This document shows positions 5,898 to 14,128 of a stretch of 60,191 nucleotides of DNA, piece after piece. Position 1 is the stretch's first letter. Each line of letters starts with the position of its first letter. This DNA is from Mediterranea sp. (in: CFB group bacteria) (GTDB taxonomy: Bacteria > Bacteroidota > Bacteroidia > Bacteroidales > Bacteroidaceae). Both the position numbers and the translations under genes were made by a program. The stretch lies in assembly GCA_031261785.1 (NCBI GenBank), contig JAISIZ010000093.1:1-60191 (forward strand), given 5' to 3'. The notes below the pieces were generated by a model. It saw only the letters and a program-made list of their open reading frames with translations. It was not told the DNA's origin and did no database searches.

Positions 5898-8804
5898 ATG
5901 AAGAAAATATTCCTTCTCTTCCTGTCGCTCACGATAGGCGCTTCGTCACTTTTCGCCCAAGACATCGAGCGGAACGTAAAGGAACGCCTCACCGACTATT
6001 TCGACCGGTATGTCGCGCCGGCGAAGATCAGTCAACCGGGCCTGAAGAGCTTCAGCATCGACTACGCCCGCAAGCGCGTCGACATATACGCCACCGAGAG
6101 CTTCGCCTACCAACCCTTCCGCCCCGAGACGGTCGACGCCATCTACCACGACGTGCAAGCCGTGCTGCCCGGACCCGTGTACTACTACACCATAACCATC
6201 TACGCCGACGGGAAACCCATCGAGGAGCTGGTACCCAACTACTACCGCACGAAGCGGAAGGACAAAGGGCGCCTGTCCACCGGCATCGATTACGACGGCG
6301 CGCCATGGGTGGAGAACCTCTCGCGGCCCAACGAGGTGACGCGAGGCTTGCAGCGCCGGCACCTCGCCCTGTGGCAGAGTCACGGCAAATACTTCAAGAA
6401 CGAGAAAGGAACGTGGGAGTGGCAACGCCCCCGCCTCTTCGCCACCACCGAAGACCTATTCACGCAGTCGTTCGTCGTGCCCTACCTGCTCCCCATGCTC
6501 GAGAACGCCGGAGCCGTGGTCTACACCCCGCGCGAGCGCGACACCCGGCGCGACGAGGTGGTGGTGGACAACGACACCCGCGCCGGCTCGATCTACCTCG
6601 AATCCAACGGGCGGAAGGCACGCTGGGCCACGCCGGCCTCCACGCCGGGCTTCGCCTGGCGCAAGCGCGTCTACCTCGATGGCGAGAATCCTTTCGAGAG
6701 CGGCACGTGCCGGTTCATCACCACCCAGAAGAGCCGGGGGCGAGGACAAGCTTTCGCCCAGTGGGCGCCTACCCTGCCCGAGCGGGGACGCTACGCCGTG
6801 TACGTGGCCTACCGCACCCTGCCGGGCAGCGTGAGCGACGCCCGCTACCTGGTGTTCCACAACGGGGGCGTGACCGAGTTCAAGGTCAACCAACGGATGG
6901 GAGGCGGCACGTGGGTCTACCTCGGCACCTTCGAGTTCGACAAAGGCAACAACGACTATAACATGGTGGTGCTCACCAACGAGAGCGACGAGCGAGGCGT
7001 GGTATGCGCCGACGCCGTGCGCTTCGGCGGAGGCATGGGCAACATCGCCAGAGGGGGACAGACCAGCGGACTGCCCCGCTACCTCGAAGGGGCGCGCTAC
7101 TCCGCGCAATGGGGTGGCATGCCCTACGACACCTATGCCGGACGGAAAGGCGAGAACGACTATGCCGACGACATCAACACCCGCTCCTACGTGGCCAACT
7201 ACCTCTCGGGAGGATCCGTCTACAACCCCCGCCAGGCGGGAGTGGGCGTTCCGCTGGAACTCACCCTCGGCGTGCATAGCGACGCCGGCGCCAACGCCGA
7301 CGACGAGCTGGTAGGATCGCTCGGCATACACACCACCGACGCCACCGACGGTAAGCTCGCCACGGGCATCGACCGCTACGCCTCGCGCGACCTCATCGAC
7401 ATCCTCCTCGGGCAAGTGCGGCACGACATCGGCACCACCTACCAGAAACCGTGGACGCGACGGGCCATCTGGAACCGCAACTACAGCGAGACCAGGCTAC
7501 CCGCCGTCCCATCGTCCATCATCGAGATGCTCTCCCACCAGAACTTCGCCGACATGAGCTGGGGACACGACCCCAACTTCAAGTTCACCGTGAGCCGGGC
7601 CATCTACAAGGGCATCCTGCGCTTCGTCACCTCGCAACACGGACAAGAGTACGTGGTGCAACCGCTGCCCGTGAGCCATTTCTCGATCGACTTCGGCAAG
7701 AAGGCGAACACCGTGGAACTGAGCTGGGTCGGCGAGGAAGACGCCCTCGAACCCACGGCACGACCGCGCGAATACATCGTATATACCCGCGTGGGATACG
7801 GAGGGTTCGACAACGGCACCCTCGTGCGCCACCCCTCGTACACCGCGACCGTGGAGCCGGGCCTGGTCTACTCTTTCAAGGTCACGGCCGTGAACCGGGG
7901 CGGAGAGAGCTTCCCTTCCGAGATCCTATCGGCCTACAAGGCCCGGAGCGAACAGGCGAGGGTACTCATCGTCAACGGATTCGACCGCCTCAGCGGCCCC
8001 GCCACGGTGAACACCCCCGATAGCGCGGGCTTCGACCTCGCGGCCGATCCGGGCGTGGCCTACATCGCCAACATCGCCTACTGCGGGGCGCAGACGGGCT
8101 TCGACCGCGCCCAGGCGGGCAAGGAAGGACCGGGCAGCCTCGGACACAGCGGCAGCGAGCTGGAGGGCATGCGGATAGCCGGCAACACGTTCGACTATCC
8201 CTTCGTACATGGCAAGGCTATACAGGCCGCGCGCCACTACAGCTTCGTGTCGTGCGGCGCCAAGGCTGTCGAGGACGGACGGGTGGACCTCGCCCGCTAC
8301 CCCGTCGTCGACTACATCCTCGGCCTGCAGAAAGACGCTCCCTACGACAAGGCGCGCTACAAGACGTTCACCCCCGCCATGCGACGCGCGCTCACCGACT
8401 ACCTCGCCCAAGGCGGCAGCCTGCTGGTGAGCGGCGCCTACGTAGGCAGCGACATGGACGCCACGCAAGCCGACCGCGACTTCACCCGGCAAGTGCTGAA
8501 ATACGGCTTCCAAGCCACCCTGGCCGACCCGTCGGAGACGAAGGCCAGCGGCATGGGACGCACCGTCGCGCTGCCGCGCCTGCCCAACGAGCGGAGCTAC
8601 TCGCTGCCCACCGTCGACCGCCTGACGCCCGTCGGCAGCGCCTTCCCCCTCTTCACCTACCCCACCGCGGGAGGATGCGCCGGCATCGCCTACACAGGCA
8701 CCGACTACCGCGTCGTGGCGCTCGGATTCCCGTTCGAAAGCATGGAGTCGGACCAGGACAGGGCAAGCATTATGGCGGGAATATTGAAATTTCTATCCCG
8801 TTAG
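5898..8804 (+). CDS. secreted golvesin-domain / amidase-like protein ('xanthan lyase' family)
   Basis: 968 residues with a clear signal peptide (MKKIFLLFLSLTIGASSLFA-Q). A golvesin C-terminal-like domain lies at about 270-385 (RYAVYVAYRT, TWVYLGTFEF, VCADAVRFGGG). It is followed by a segment with GVHSDAG (about 456-462), which resembles the metal-binding His strand of zinc-dependent N-acetylmuramoyl-L-alanine amidases. A fibronectin type III-like domain (about 600-680) and a C-terminal alpha/beta domain (about 690-968) complete it. Bacteroidales homologues are often annotated as xanthan lyase without biochemical support. A periplasmic or surface role in peptidoglycan or glycan turnover is inferred. 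Confidence 0.75.
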   Translation: MKKIFLLFLSLTIGASSLFAQDIERNVKERLTDYFDRYVAPAKISQPGLKSFSIDYARKRVDIYATESFAYQPFRPETVDAIYHDVQAVLPGPVYYYTITIYADGKPIEELVPNYYRTKRKDKGRLSTGIDYDGAPWVENLSRPNEVTRGLQRRHLALWQSHGKYFKNEKGTWEWQRPRLFATTEDLFTQSFVVPYLLPMLENAGAVVYTPRERDTRRDEVVVDNDTRAGSIYLESNGRKARWATPASTPGFAWRKRVYLDGENPFESGTCRFITTQKSRGRGQAFAQWAPTLPERGRYAVYVAYRTLPGSVSDARYLVFHNGGVTEFKVNQRMGGGTWVYLGTFEFDKGNNDYNMVVLTNESDERGVVCADAVRFGGGMGNIARGGQTSGLPRYLEGARYSAQWGGMPYDTYAGRKGENDYADDINTRSYVANYLSGGSVYNPRQAGVGVPLELTLGVHSDAGANADDELVGSLGIHTTDATDGKLATGIDRYASRDLIDILLGQVRHDIGTTYQKPWTRRAIWNRNYSETRLPAVPSSIIEMLSHQNFADMSWGHDPNFKFTVSRAIYKGILRFVTSQHGQEYVVQPLPVSHFSIDFGKKANTVELSWVGEEDALEPTARPREYIVYTRVGYGGFDNGTLVRHPSYTATVEPGLVYSFKVTAVNRGGESFPSEILSAYKARSEQARVLIVNGFDRLSGPATVNTPDSAGFDLAADPGVAYIANIAYCGAQTGFDRAQAGKEGPGSLGHSGSELEGMRIAGNTFDYPFVHGKAIQAARHYSFVSCGAKAVEDGRVDLARYPVVDYILGLQKDAPYDKARYKTFTPAMRRALTDYLAQGGSLLVSGAYVGSDMDATQADRDFTRQVLKYGFQATLADPSETKASGMGRTVALPRLPNERSYSLPTVDRLTPVGSAFPLFTYPTAGGCAGIAYTGTDYRVVALGFPFESMESDQDRASIMAGILKFLSR

Positions 8805-8828
8805 CGAACACCGTACCGTTTAAACGAC

Positions 8829-8836
8829 TATCTTTG
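8829..8836 (+). promoter_or_regulatory. Bacteroidales -7 box TATCTTTG
   Basis: Exact match to TAnnTTTG, 33 bp before the ATG at 8870 and downstream of the previous stop. No clear -33 TTTG partner. Confidence 0.55.
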
Positions 8837-8869
8837 CTATCCAATTGTAACCTTTAAAACCAAGAGGCA

Positions 8870-9208
8870 ATGTGTACGATACAAGCCAATCCAAGCGGCA
8901 CCCGCACCATCGAAGTGTCCGCCCAGAACCTGCGGACGATAGAGAAATACGCGCTCTTCAGCCACCTGATCGACAGCAACGGCATCGTCGACGAGAACGT
9001 GCTGGAGAAACTGCGGCTGAACATACGTTCGCTCATCGCCAGCCAGGAAGACGACAGCAAGGACCTGCTCGACCTATGCATCGACGTCATCTACCACAAC
9101 AACATGAAAGCCTTCGGGCTGCAACAACTCATACAGCTATATCTCAAATGGCTGTCCGGAGAGGACGACGAAGGCGAGGAGGAAGAAGAGGAAGAAGAAG
9201 AAGTATGA
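8870..9208 (+). CDS. hypothetical protein with poly-Glu tail
   Basis: 112 residues, cytosolic, helical in the middle (VLEKLRLNIRSLI, DLLDLCIDVIYHNNM). The last 18 or so residues are almost entirely acidic (GEDDEGEEEEE...). I do not recognise the family. It is the first gene behind a TATCTTTG box and overlaps the next gene by an ATGA, so the two are translationally coupled. A link to sulfur transfer is suggested only by that neighbour. Confidence 0.7.
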   Translation: MCTIQANPSGTRTIEVSAQNLRTIEKYALFSHLIDSNGIVDENVLEKLRLNIRSLIASQEDDSKDLLDLCIDVIYHNNMKAFGLQQLIQLYLKWLSGEDDEGEEEEEEEEEV

Positions 9209-9426
9209 CGATGAAAACGATCAATACCTGCGGGACAGAGAAGTACAGCCCGCTCATCCCCGCCATGATAGCCATCAGCGAAAGCGCCCCGGGCGAAAGC
9301 CTGGAAATCGTGATGGACGCGCCCGAAGCCTTCAACGACCTCAAGGAGTACCTCGCCGAGCAAGGCATAGGCTTCCGCGAGATCTACGACGGTGAGCGGA
9401 TGACGCTACAGTTCACGATGAAGTGA
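9205..9426 (+). CDS. TusA/SirA-fold protein lacking the active-site cysteine
   Basis: 73 residues from the ATG that overlaps the upstream stop (ATGA); a second ATG lies at 9211. The pattern PGESLEIVMDAPEAFNDLKEY matches the TusA/YedF core (PGExLxIxxDxPxxxxDI), and the length equals TusA-fold proteins. TusA relays sulfur through a cysteine in a CPxP motif; here that site reads YSPLIP, and the nearest Cys is six residues earlier (TCGTEKYSPLIP). It may be a non-catalytic or altered carrier. It is coupled to the acidic-tail gene and followed by ygiQ after 25 bp. Confidence 0.65.
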   Translation: MTMKTINTCGTEKYSPLIPAMIAISESAPGESLEIVMDAPEAFNDLKEYLAEQGIGFREIYDGERMTLQFTMK

Positions 9427-9451
9427 GCCACTTTATCCGTATCTTCGCGGC

Positions 9452-11311
9452 ATGAAAGAATATCGACTGACCGACTGGCTCCCCACCACCAAGAAAGAGA
9501 TGGAGCTGCGCGGCTGGGACGAGGTGGACGTCATTCTCTTCAGCGGCGACGCCTACGTGGACCATCCTTCGTTCGGCGCCGCCGTGATAGGCCGCGTGCT
9601 CGAGGCCGAGGGGCTGCGCGTCGCCATCGTCCCACAGCCCAACTGGCGCGACGACCTCCGCGACTTCAAGAAACTCGGTCGCCCCCGCCTCTTCTTCGGC
9701 ATCACCGCCGGCTGCATGGACTCCATGGTCAACAAATACACCGCCAACAAGCGCCTGCGCGGCGAAGACGCCTACACCCCCGACGGACGGGTCGACATGC
9801 GCCCCGAATACCCCACCATCGTCTACAGCCGGACGCTCCGCCAGCTCTACGCCGACACCCCCATCGTGCTGGGCGGCATCGAGGCCAGCCTCCGCCGGCT
9901 GAGCCATTACGACTACTGGCAGGACGAGGTGCGGCGAAGCGTACTCTGCGACAGCGGCGCCGACCTGCTCGTCTACGGCATGGGCGAGAAACCCATCGTC
10001 GAGCTGGCACGAAACATGCGCCAGGCACTGCCCCCCGATGGCGGACCATTCACCACCGCCCTGCTCGCCGACGTCGCCCGGCGCGTCCCCCAAGTCGCCT
10101 ACCTCAGCGCGCGCGCCGGATGGACACCCGCCGAGGGCGACCTCGCCCTTTACGCGCACGAGGAGTGTCTGGCCGACAAGCTGAAGCAGTCGGCCAACTT
10201 CCGCCACATCGAAGAGGAATCCAACCGGTACGAAGCCGCGCGCATCACCCAGGTGGTGGGCGACAACGTAGTCGTGGTCAACCCTCCCTATCCCCCGATG
10301 AGCGAGGCCGAGCTGGACCATTCGTTCGACCTCCCCTACACCCGCCTGCCCCATCCCAAGTACAAAGGCAAGCGCATACCGGCCTACGACATGATCAAGT
10401 TCTCAGTCAACATCCACCGCGGGTGTTTCGGCGGATGCGCCTTCTGCACCATCTCCGCCCACCAAGGCAAGTTCATCGTGAGCCGCGGCAAGGCCTCCAT
10501 ACTCCGCGAAGTGGAAGCGGTGAGCCAGCTGCCCGACTTCAAGGGCTACCTCACCGACCTCGGCGGACCCTCGGCCAACATGTACCGGATGGGCGGAAAG
10601 GACCAGTCGCTCTGCCGCAAATGCAAACGCCCCTCCTGCGTGCATCCCCAAGTCTGCCCCAACCTCGACACCGACCACCGACCCCTGCTCGACATCTACC
10701 GCGCCGTCGACGCCCTCGACGCCATCAAGAAATCATTCATCGGCAGCGGCATACGCTACGACCTCCTGCTCCACCGCACGAAGGATCCGGCCATCGACCG
10801 CGCCACCGAGGAGTACACCCGGGAGCTTATCACCAACCACGTCAGCGGACGCCTCAAGGTGGCGCCCGAGCATACCGCCGACCGCGTGCTGCAGGTGATG
10901 CGCAAGCCCCCGTTCGCCCAGTTCGAGGCCTTCAAGCGGACGTTCGACCGCATCAACCGCGAGCAGAACCTACGCCAGCAACTCATCCCCTACTTCATCT
11001 CTTCCCACCCCGGATGTAGCGAGGAAGACATGGCCGAGCTGGCCGTCATCACCAAACGCCTCGACTTCCACCTCGAGCAAGTGCAGGACTTCACCCCCAC
11101 CCCCATGACCGTGGCCACCGAGGCGTGGTACAGCGGCGTGCATCCCTACACCCTCAAGCCTATCTTCAGCGCCAGGACTCCCCAGGAGAAACTGGCGCAA
11201 CGCCAATTCTTCTTCTGGTACAAGCCCGAAGAGCGGAAACGTGTCATCGGCGAGCTGCGCCGCATCGGACGGGCCGATCTGATAGAGAAGCTGTATGGCC
11301 GGGGAGGCTAA
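9452..11311 (+). CDS. ygiQ: YgiQ-family radical SAM protein
   Basis: 619 residues, the usual size. The N-terminus (EYRLTDWLPTTKKEM, GDAYVDHPSFG) is diagnostic of the YgiQ family. The radical SAM cluster motif CxxxCxxC is seen in HRGCFGGCAFC at about 323-332. A further Cys-rich stretch (CRKCKRPSCVHPQVC) follows, as in this family. The cellular role is not established. A TATCTTCG box at 9440-9447 lies only a few bases before the ATG and is probably not its promoter. The stop overlaps that of the convergent DUF4143 gene. Confidence 0.9.
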   Translation: MKEYRLTDWLPTTKKEMELRGWDEVDVILFSGDAYVDHPSFGAAVIGRVLEAEGLRVAIVPQPNWRDDLRDFKKLGRPRLFFGITAGCMDSMVNKYTANKRLRGEDAYTPDGRVDMRPEYPTIVYSRTLRQLYADTPIVLGGIEASLRRLSHYDYWQDEVRRSVLCDSGADLLVYGMGEKPIVELARNMRQALPPDGGPFTTALLADVARRVPQVAYLSARAGWTPAEGDLALYAHEECLADKLKQSANFRHIEEESNRYEAARITQVVGDNVVVVNPPYPPMSEAELDHSFDLPYTRLPHPKYKGKRIPAYDMIKFSVNIHRGCFGGCAFCTISAHQGKFIVSRGKASILREVEAVSQLPDFKGYLTDLGGPSANMYRMGGKDQSLCRKCKRPSCVHPQVCPNLDTDHRPLLDIYRAVDALDAIKKSFIGSGIRYDLLLHRTKDPAIDRATEEYTRELITNHVSGRLKVAPEHTADRVLQVMRKPPFAQFEAFKRTFDRINREQNLRQQLIPYFISSHPGCSEEDMAELAVITKRLDFHLEQVQDFTPTPMTVATEAWYSGVHPYTLKPIFSARTPQEKLAQRQFFFWYKPEERKRVIGELRRIGRADLIEKLYGRGG

Positions 11312-12570
11312 AAGAACTTGTCTAAGCTATCCTCATTCAACAGGAAATCGAAGACGTTCATGAGGATCACCCCTTCATCATTCTGGTAAGTGGGAGCCAG
11401 TCCGCCAACGATGATCATCTTTTGGAAATTGTCCTTGATACGAGACAAGGAATTCAGCTCTTGTTCCACTTTAGCCTGCGTTGGCATATCGAACGCGGAC
11501 TGAATGTAATATCGTTTAAACCCCTGGTTACATACGAAATCGACTTCCAACCTTTGCCGATTGCTTTTCCCTTGAGCATCCTTATAATTATAAACGACTT
11601 CACCTACATCCACGGAGAATCCCCTGACGCGAAGCTCGTTATACAATAAATTCTCCATCAAGTGTCCTTCGTCAGCCTGCCGGAAATTAAGGCGGGCATT
11701 GCGTAATCCCAGGTCCTCGAAATAGTACTTTGCCGGGGTATCTATATATTTCCGCCCTTTTATGTCGTACCGGACAGATTTCTCCAGCAAGAAAGCGTCT
11801 TGCAATATGTCGAGATAGTTCTTTATCATCTCGAAAGAGACGCCAGTGTTCTTCACGGACTTAAACGTGTTCTGCAACTTTACCGGATTGGTGAGAGAGC
11901 CTATCGCGGAGGCCATGACATCGATCAGCTCGTCAAGATTGGCGTCGTTCTTTATTCGATGTCGTTCCTTGATGTCTTTCAGGTACGCACTCTCGAAGAG
12001 GGCCTTCAGATACTCCTCCTTCTTGCCCCGACCGGACAATGTGAGGATTTGTGGCAGCCCGCCATAAGTCATGTATTCTCGCATACCCTTCTCGAGGCCA
12101 TTGTCTTGTTGGACCGACATAAATTCCCTGAAGCAAAGCGGATGCACCCGTATTTCGTCACCGCGTCCGCGAAATTCGGTGAGGACGTCCTTCGAAAGGA
12201 ACCTGGAATTACTGCCCGTGACGTAGATATCCGCATTCCCCACTTTCAAATAACTATTGAGAACATCCTCAAACTCCTTCACATGTTGTATCTCGTCGAT
12301 CAGTATATAATACATACGTTCATCGGCCATCCTGCTGTCAATATAGTGTAGCAAAGCGTCGGGATCGCGCAAGGACTTGTTCCTGCGATCCTCCAGATCC
12401 ACTTCGACAAGATGGCTATCATCCACTCCGCAAGCCTTCAAGTGATCGTGGAAAAGGTTGAAGAGCAGATAGGATTTGCCGCAGCGCCTCACTCCGGTCA
12501 CGATCTTTATCATTCCGTTGTGCTTGCTCGCGATGAGCTTTTTGAGGTATATATCACGTCCTATTTCCAT
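11308..12570 (-). CDS. DUF4143-type AAA ATPase (1)
   Basis: 420 residues. Walker A is VTGVRRCGKS (about 24-33), Walker B-like YILIDEIQ, then an arginine-containing TGSNSRFLS. The C-terminal half has DUF4143 character, with a nuclease-like stretch LEVDFVCNQG (E-x-D pattern of DUF4143/PD-(D/E)XK-like ends). These ATPases are abundant and often multicopy in Bacteroidales; their function is unknown. The stop overlaps that of ygiQ by 3 bp. Codon usage is AT-richer than that of the neighbours, hinting at mobility. A TATCTTTG box on the minus strand (12614-12621) and a 15-bp imperfect dyad (12576-12611) precede the start. A paralogue-type gene lies at 28475-29803. Confidence 0.85.
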   Translation of the reverse strand: MEIGRDIYLKKLIASKHNGMIKIVTGVRRCGKSYLLFNLFHDHLKACGVDDSHLVEVDLEDRRNKSLRDPDALLHYIDSRMADERMYYILIDEIQHVKEFEDVLNSYLKVGNADIYVTGSNSRFLSKDVLTEFRGRGDEIRVHPLCFREFMSVQQDNGLEKGMREYMTYGGLPQILTLSGRGKKEEYLKALFESAYLKDIKERHRIKNDANLDELIDVMASAIGSLTNPVKLQNTFKSVKNTGVSFEMIKNYLDILQDAFLLEKSVRYDIKGRKYIDTPAKYYFEDLGLRNARLNFRQADEGHLMENLLYNELRVRGFSVDVGEVVYNYKDAQGKSNRQRLEVDFVCNQGFKRYYIQSAFDMPTQAKVEQELNSLSRIKDNFQKMIIVGGLAPTYQNDEGVILMNVFDFLLNEDSLDKFF

Positions 12571-12575
12571 TTTAA

Positions 12576-12611
12576 CCCGAATTAAATGCGTAAATACGCG
12601 TTTTATTCAGG
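12576..12611 (-). promoter_or_regulatory. operator-like dyad upstream of DUF4143 ATPase (1)
   Basis: CCCGAATTAAATGCG (12576-12590) and CGCGTTTTATTCAGG (12597-12611) are imperfect inverted repeats (12 of 15 pairs) around a 6-bp spacer, between the -7 box and the start codon. The right arm resembles the GCATTAAATCCAAGG repeats upstream of the second DUF4143 gene. Confidence 0.45.
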
Positions 12612-12613
12612 TA

Positions 12614-12621
12614 CAAAGATA
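12614..12621 (-). promoter_or_regulatory. -7 box TATCTTTG (minus strand)
   Basis: Exact TAnnTTTG match on the minus strand, 43 bp before the start of DUF4143 ATPase (1). Confidence 0.55.
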
Positions 12622-12700
12622 GAGATTAATCCATGATCCACAAAGAATTCCGTAGCAAAGAGCGATTCCCGACAGCTCCATCAGCATGGATCCATCAGAT

Positions 12701-12820
12701 AGCGCACATTGAAAATCAACTATTTATGAGGTCTCACGCACCGCACGGAGGTTTCGCGAGGCCGACAAATTTCAAGCGCGGACTCGCGAGAAGCGAGAAG
12801 TCCGGGCTTCTCGTCCCACG
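12701..12820 (-). repeat. dispersed intergenic repeat, copy 1
   Basis: Read on the minus strand it matches two blocks at 32576-32815. One holds GAAATTTGTCGGCCTC, CGAAACCTCC and GCGTGAGA; the other is TAGT(T/C)GATT(T/C)TCAATGTGCGCTA. The blocks are adjacent here and separated by roughly 125 bp in the other copy. The region also holds a palindromic GAGAAGTCCGGGCTTCTC. No gene is supported in it. Confidence 0.75.
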
Positions 12821-12876
12821 CGCTTCCGTCGAGAAATAAACATTGGAACATTTTATGAAACTTTTCATCGTCACGA

Positions 12877-12907
12877 TTTGACATTTTCGGAAGTTGCCGT
12901 ATATTTG
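12877..12907 (+). promoter_or_regulatory. perR promoter (TTTG-N19-TATATTTG)
   Basis: A -33 TTTG (12877-12880), a 19-bp spacer and the -7 box TATATTTG (12900-12907) give a full Bacteroidales promoter. A Per-box-like sequence (12916-12930) lies just downstream. Confidence 0.75.
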
Positions 12908-12915
12908 CAGCCGAT

Positions 12916-12930
12916 TTATAATTGTAATGA
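12916..12930 (+). promoter_or_regulatory. candidate Per box
   Basis: TTATAATTGTAATGA matches 11 of 14 defined positions of the PerR operator consensus TTATAATnATTATAA. It lies at the predicted transcription start, where binding would repress perR and rubrerythrin. Confidence 0.4.
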
Positions 12931-12950
12931 GTACAAATACCAGGAGGGAC

Positions 12951-13382
12951 ATGGAGAAGTCGTACGCCAGGCTTTTGGAGCATGGCATCAAACCGTCCAT
13001 GCAACGGCTCGCCGTCATGGAATATCTGATGACACACCGGACGCACCCGTCGGCCGACGAGATCTATACGTCACTGTCGCCGACGATGCCTACGCTATCG
13101 AGAACAACGGTGTACAACACCCTGAGGCTATTTGCCGAGCAAGGAGCCGTGCTGATGCTGACCATCGACGAGAAGAACGCCAATTTTGACGCCGACACCT
13201 CCATGCACTCCCATTTTCGCTGCACCCGTTGCGGACGCATCTACGACATACGCATCCCCCGGACGGCAAGCGACGTAGAGCTTCCCGATTTGCGCGGACA
13301 TCACGTAGAAGAAATCCATTACTACTACAAAGGCCAATGTAAGGAATGTATTGGTAAAGACAATAATACACGTATTGACTAA
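12951..13382 (+). CDS. perR: PerR-type Fur-family peroxide-responsive repressor
   Basis: 143 residues from the ATG at 12951, which follows AGGAGG; an in-frame ATG at 12927 would add 8 residues. The start was chosen because PerR homologues begin just before YxxLLxxxIKPS. The regulatory metal ligands of PerR are all visible: H32, D80, H86, H88 and D102-region acids. The structural zinc pairs C91/C94 and C130/C133 are intact. PerR represses peroxide-defence genes and is inactivated by iron-catalysed His oxidation. Rubrerythrin follows after 21 bp in the same direction, which supports the assignment over Fur or Zur. Confidence 0.85.
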   Translation: MEKSYARLLEHGIKPSMQRLAVMEYLMTHRTHPSADEIYTSLSPTMPTLSRTTVYNTLRLFAEQGAVLMLTIDEKNANFDADTSMHSHFRCTRCGRIYDIRIPRTASDVELPDLRGHHVEEIHYYYKGQCKECIGKDNNTRID

Positions 13383-13403
13383 TTAATTTTAAAAAGAAAA
13401 GAA

Positions 13404-13964
13404 ATGAAAAAGTTTAGATGTACCGTATGTGGCTACGTTTACGAAGGCGACGCGGCTCCCGAGAAATGCCCCCTGTGCAAAGCCCCCGCGAGCAAGTTCG
13501 TGGAAGTGACCGAAACGGCAGGCGGACCGATGACTTTCGCCGACGAACACGTGATAGGCATCGCCAAAGGCTGCGACGAAGAGATGATCAAGGACCTCAC
13601 CAGCCACTTCAACGGCGAGTGCAGCGAGGTGGGCATGTACCTGGCCATGAGCCGCCAGGCCGACCGCGAAGGCTATCCCGAAGTGGCCGAGGCCTACAAG
13701 CGCATTGCCTGGGAAGAGGCCGAGCACGCGTCGAAGTTCGCCGAATTGCTGGGCGAGTGCGTGTGGGACACGAAGACCAACCTACTGAAGCGCATGGAGG
13801 CCGAGCAAGGCGCCTGCGAGGACAAGAAGCGCATCGCCACCCGCGCCAAGGCGCTCAACCTCGACGCCATCCACGACACCGTGCACGAGATGTGCAAGGA
13901 CGAGGCTCGTCACGGCAAGGCTTTCGAAGGTCTGTACAACCGCTATTTCGGCGAGAAGAAGTAA
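13404..13964 (+). CDS. rbr: rubrerythrin with N-terminal rubredoxin domain (reverse type)
   Basis: 186 residues. Residues 1-35 are a rubredoxin-like FeS4 site (C6, C9, C22, C25), so the order is reversed relative to classical rubrerythrin. The rest is a four-helix di-iron domain with E-x-x-H pairs in [10 protein letters not shown] and [11 protein letters not shown]. Such proteins reduce hydrogen peroxide with NAD(P)H-derived electrons in anaerobes. It lies 21 bp behind perR and probably shares its promoter. A GC-rich multi-hairpin region and a strong terminator follow. Confidence 0.9.
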   Translation: MKKFRCTVCGYVYEGDAAPEKCPLCKAPASKFVEVTETAGGPMTFADEHVIGIAKGCDEEMIKDLTSHFNGECSEVGMYLAMSRQADREGYPEVAEAYKRIAWEEAEHASKFAELLGECVWDTKTNLLKRMEAEQGACEDKKRIATRAKALNLDAIHDTVHEMCKDEARHGKAFEGLYNRYFGEKK

Positions 13965-13973
13965 TCCGGAATC

Positions 13974-13993
13974 CTCCCCTCCGCGGAGGGGAG
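13974..13993. repeat. 20-bp perfect palindrome
   Basis: CTCCCCTCCGCGGAGGGGAG, directly after the rubrerythrin stop. It is followed by further GGCGGAGGGGAG/CTCTCTCCTC pairings, giving a REP-like hairpin cluster. Confidence 0.7.
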
Positions 13994-14052
13994 TGCCTCA
14001 GAGAGGCGGAGGGGAGAGATGAAGCGCCCCCTCTCTCCTCTTAATAACTATT

Positions 14053-14090
14053 AAAAAGTCCGCTTCCCCGTGGGGGAGGCGGACTTTTTT
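14053..14090 (+). terminator. intrinsic terminator of perR-rbr
   Basis: The stem AAAGTCCGCTTCCCC pairs with GGGGAGGCGGACTTT (one G-T pair), has a 2-3 nt loop, and ends in a run of six T. The A-run at the left edge could let it work in both directions. Confidence 0.85.
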
Positions 14091-14128
14091 GTTTACTTTC
14101 GCCCTGTAATCAATAAACAATCCCATAT

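Noticed and set aside
12633..12839. 68-codon ORF between the DUF4143 ATPase and perR
   Set aside because: It coincides with the dispersed repeat and lacks coding character; the repeat explains the open frame.
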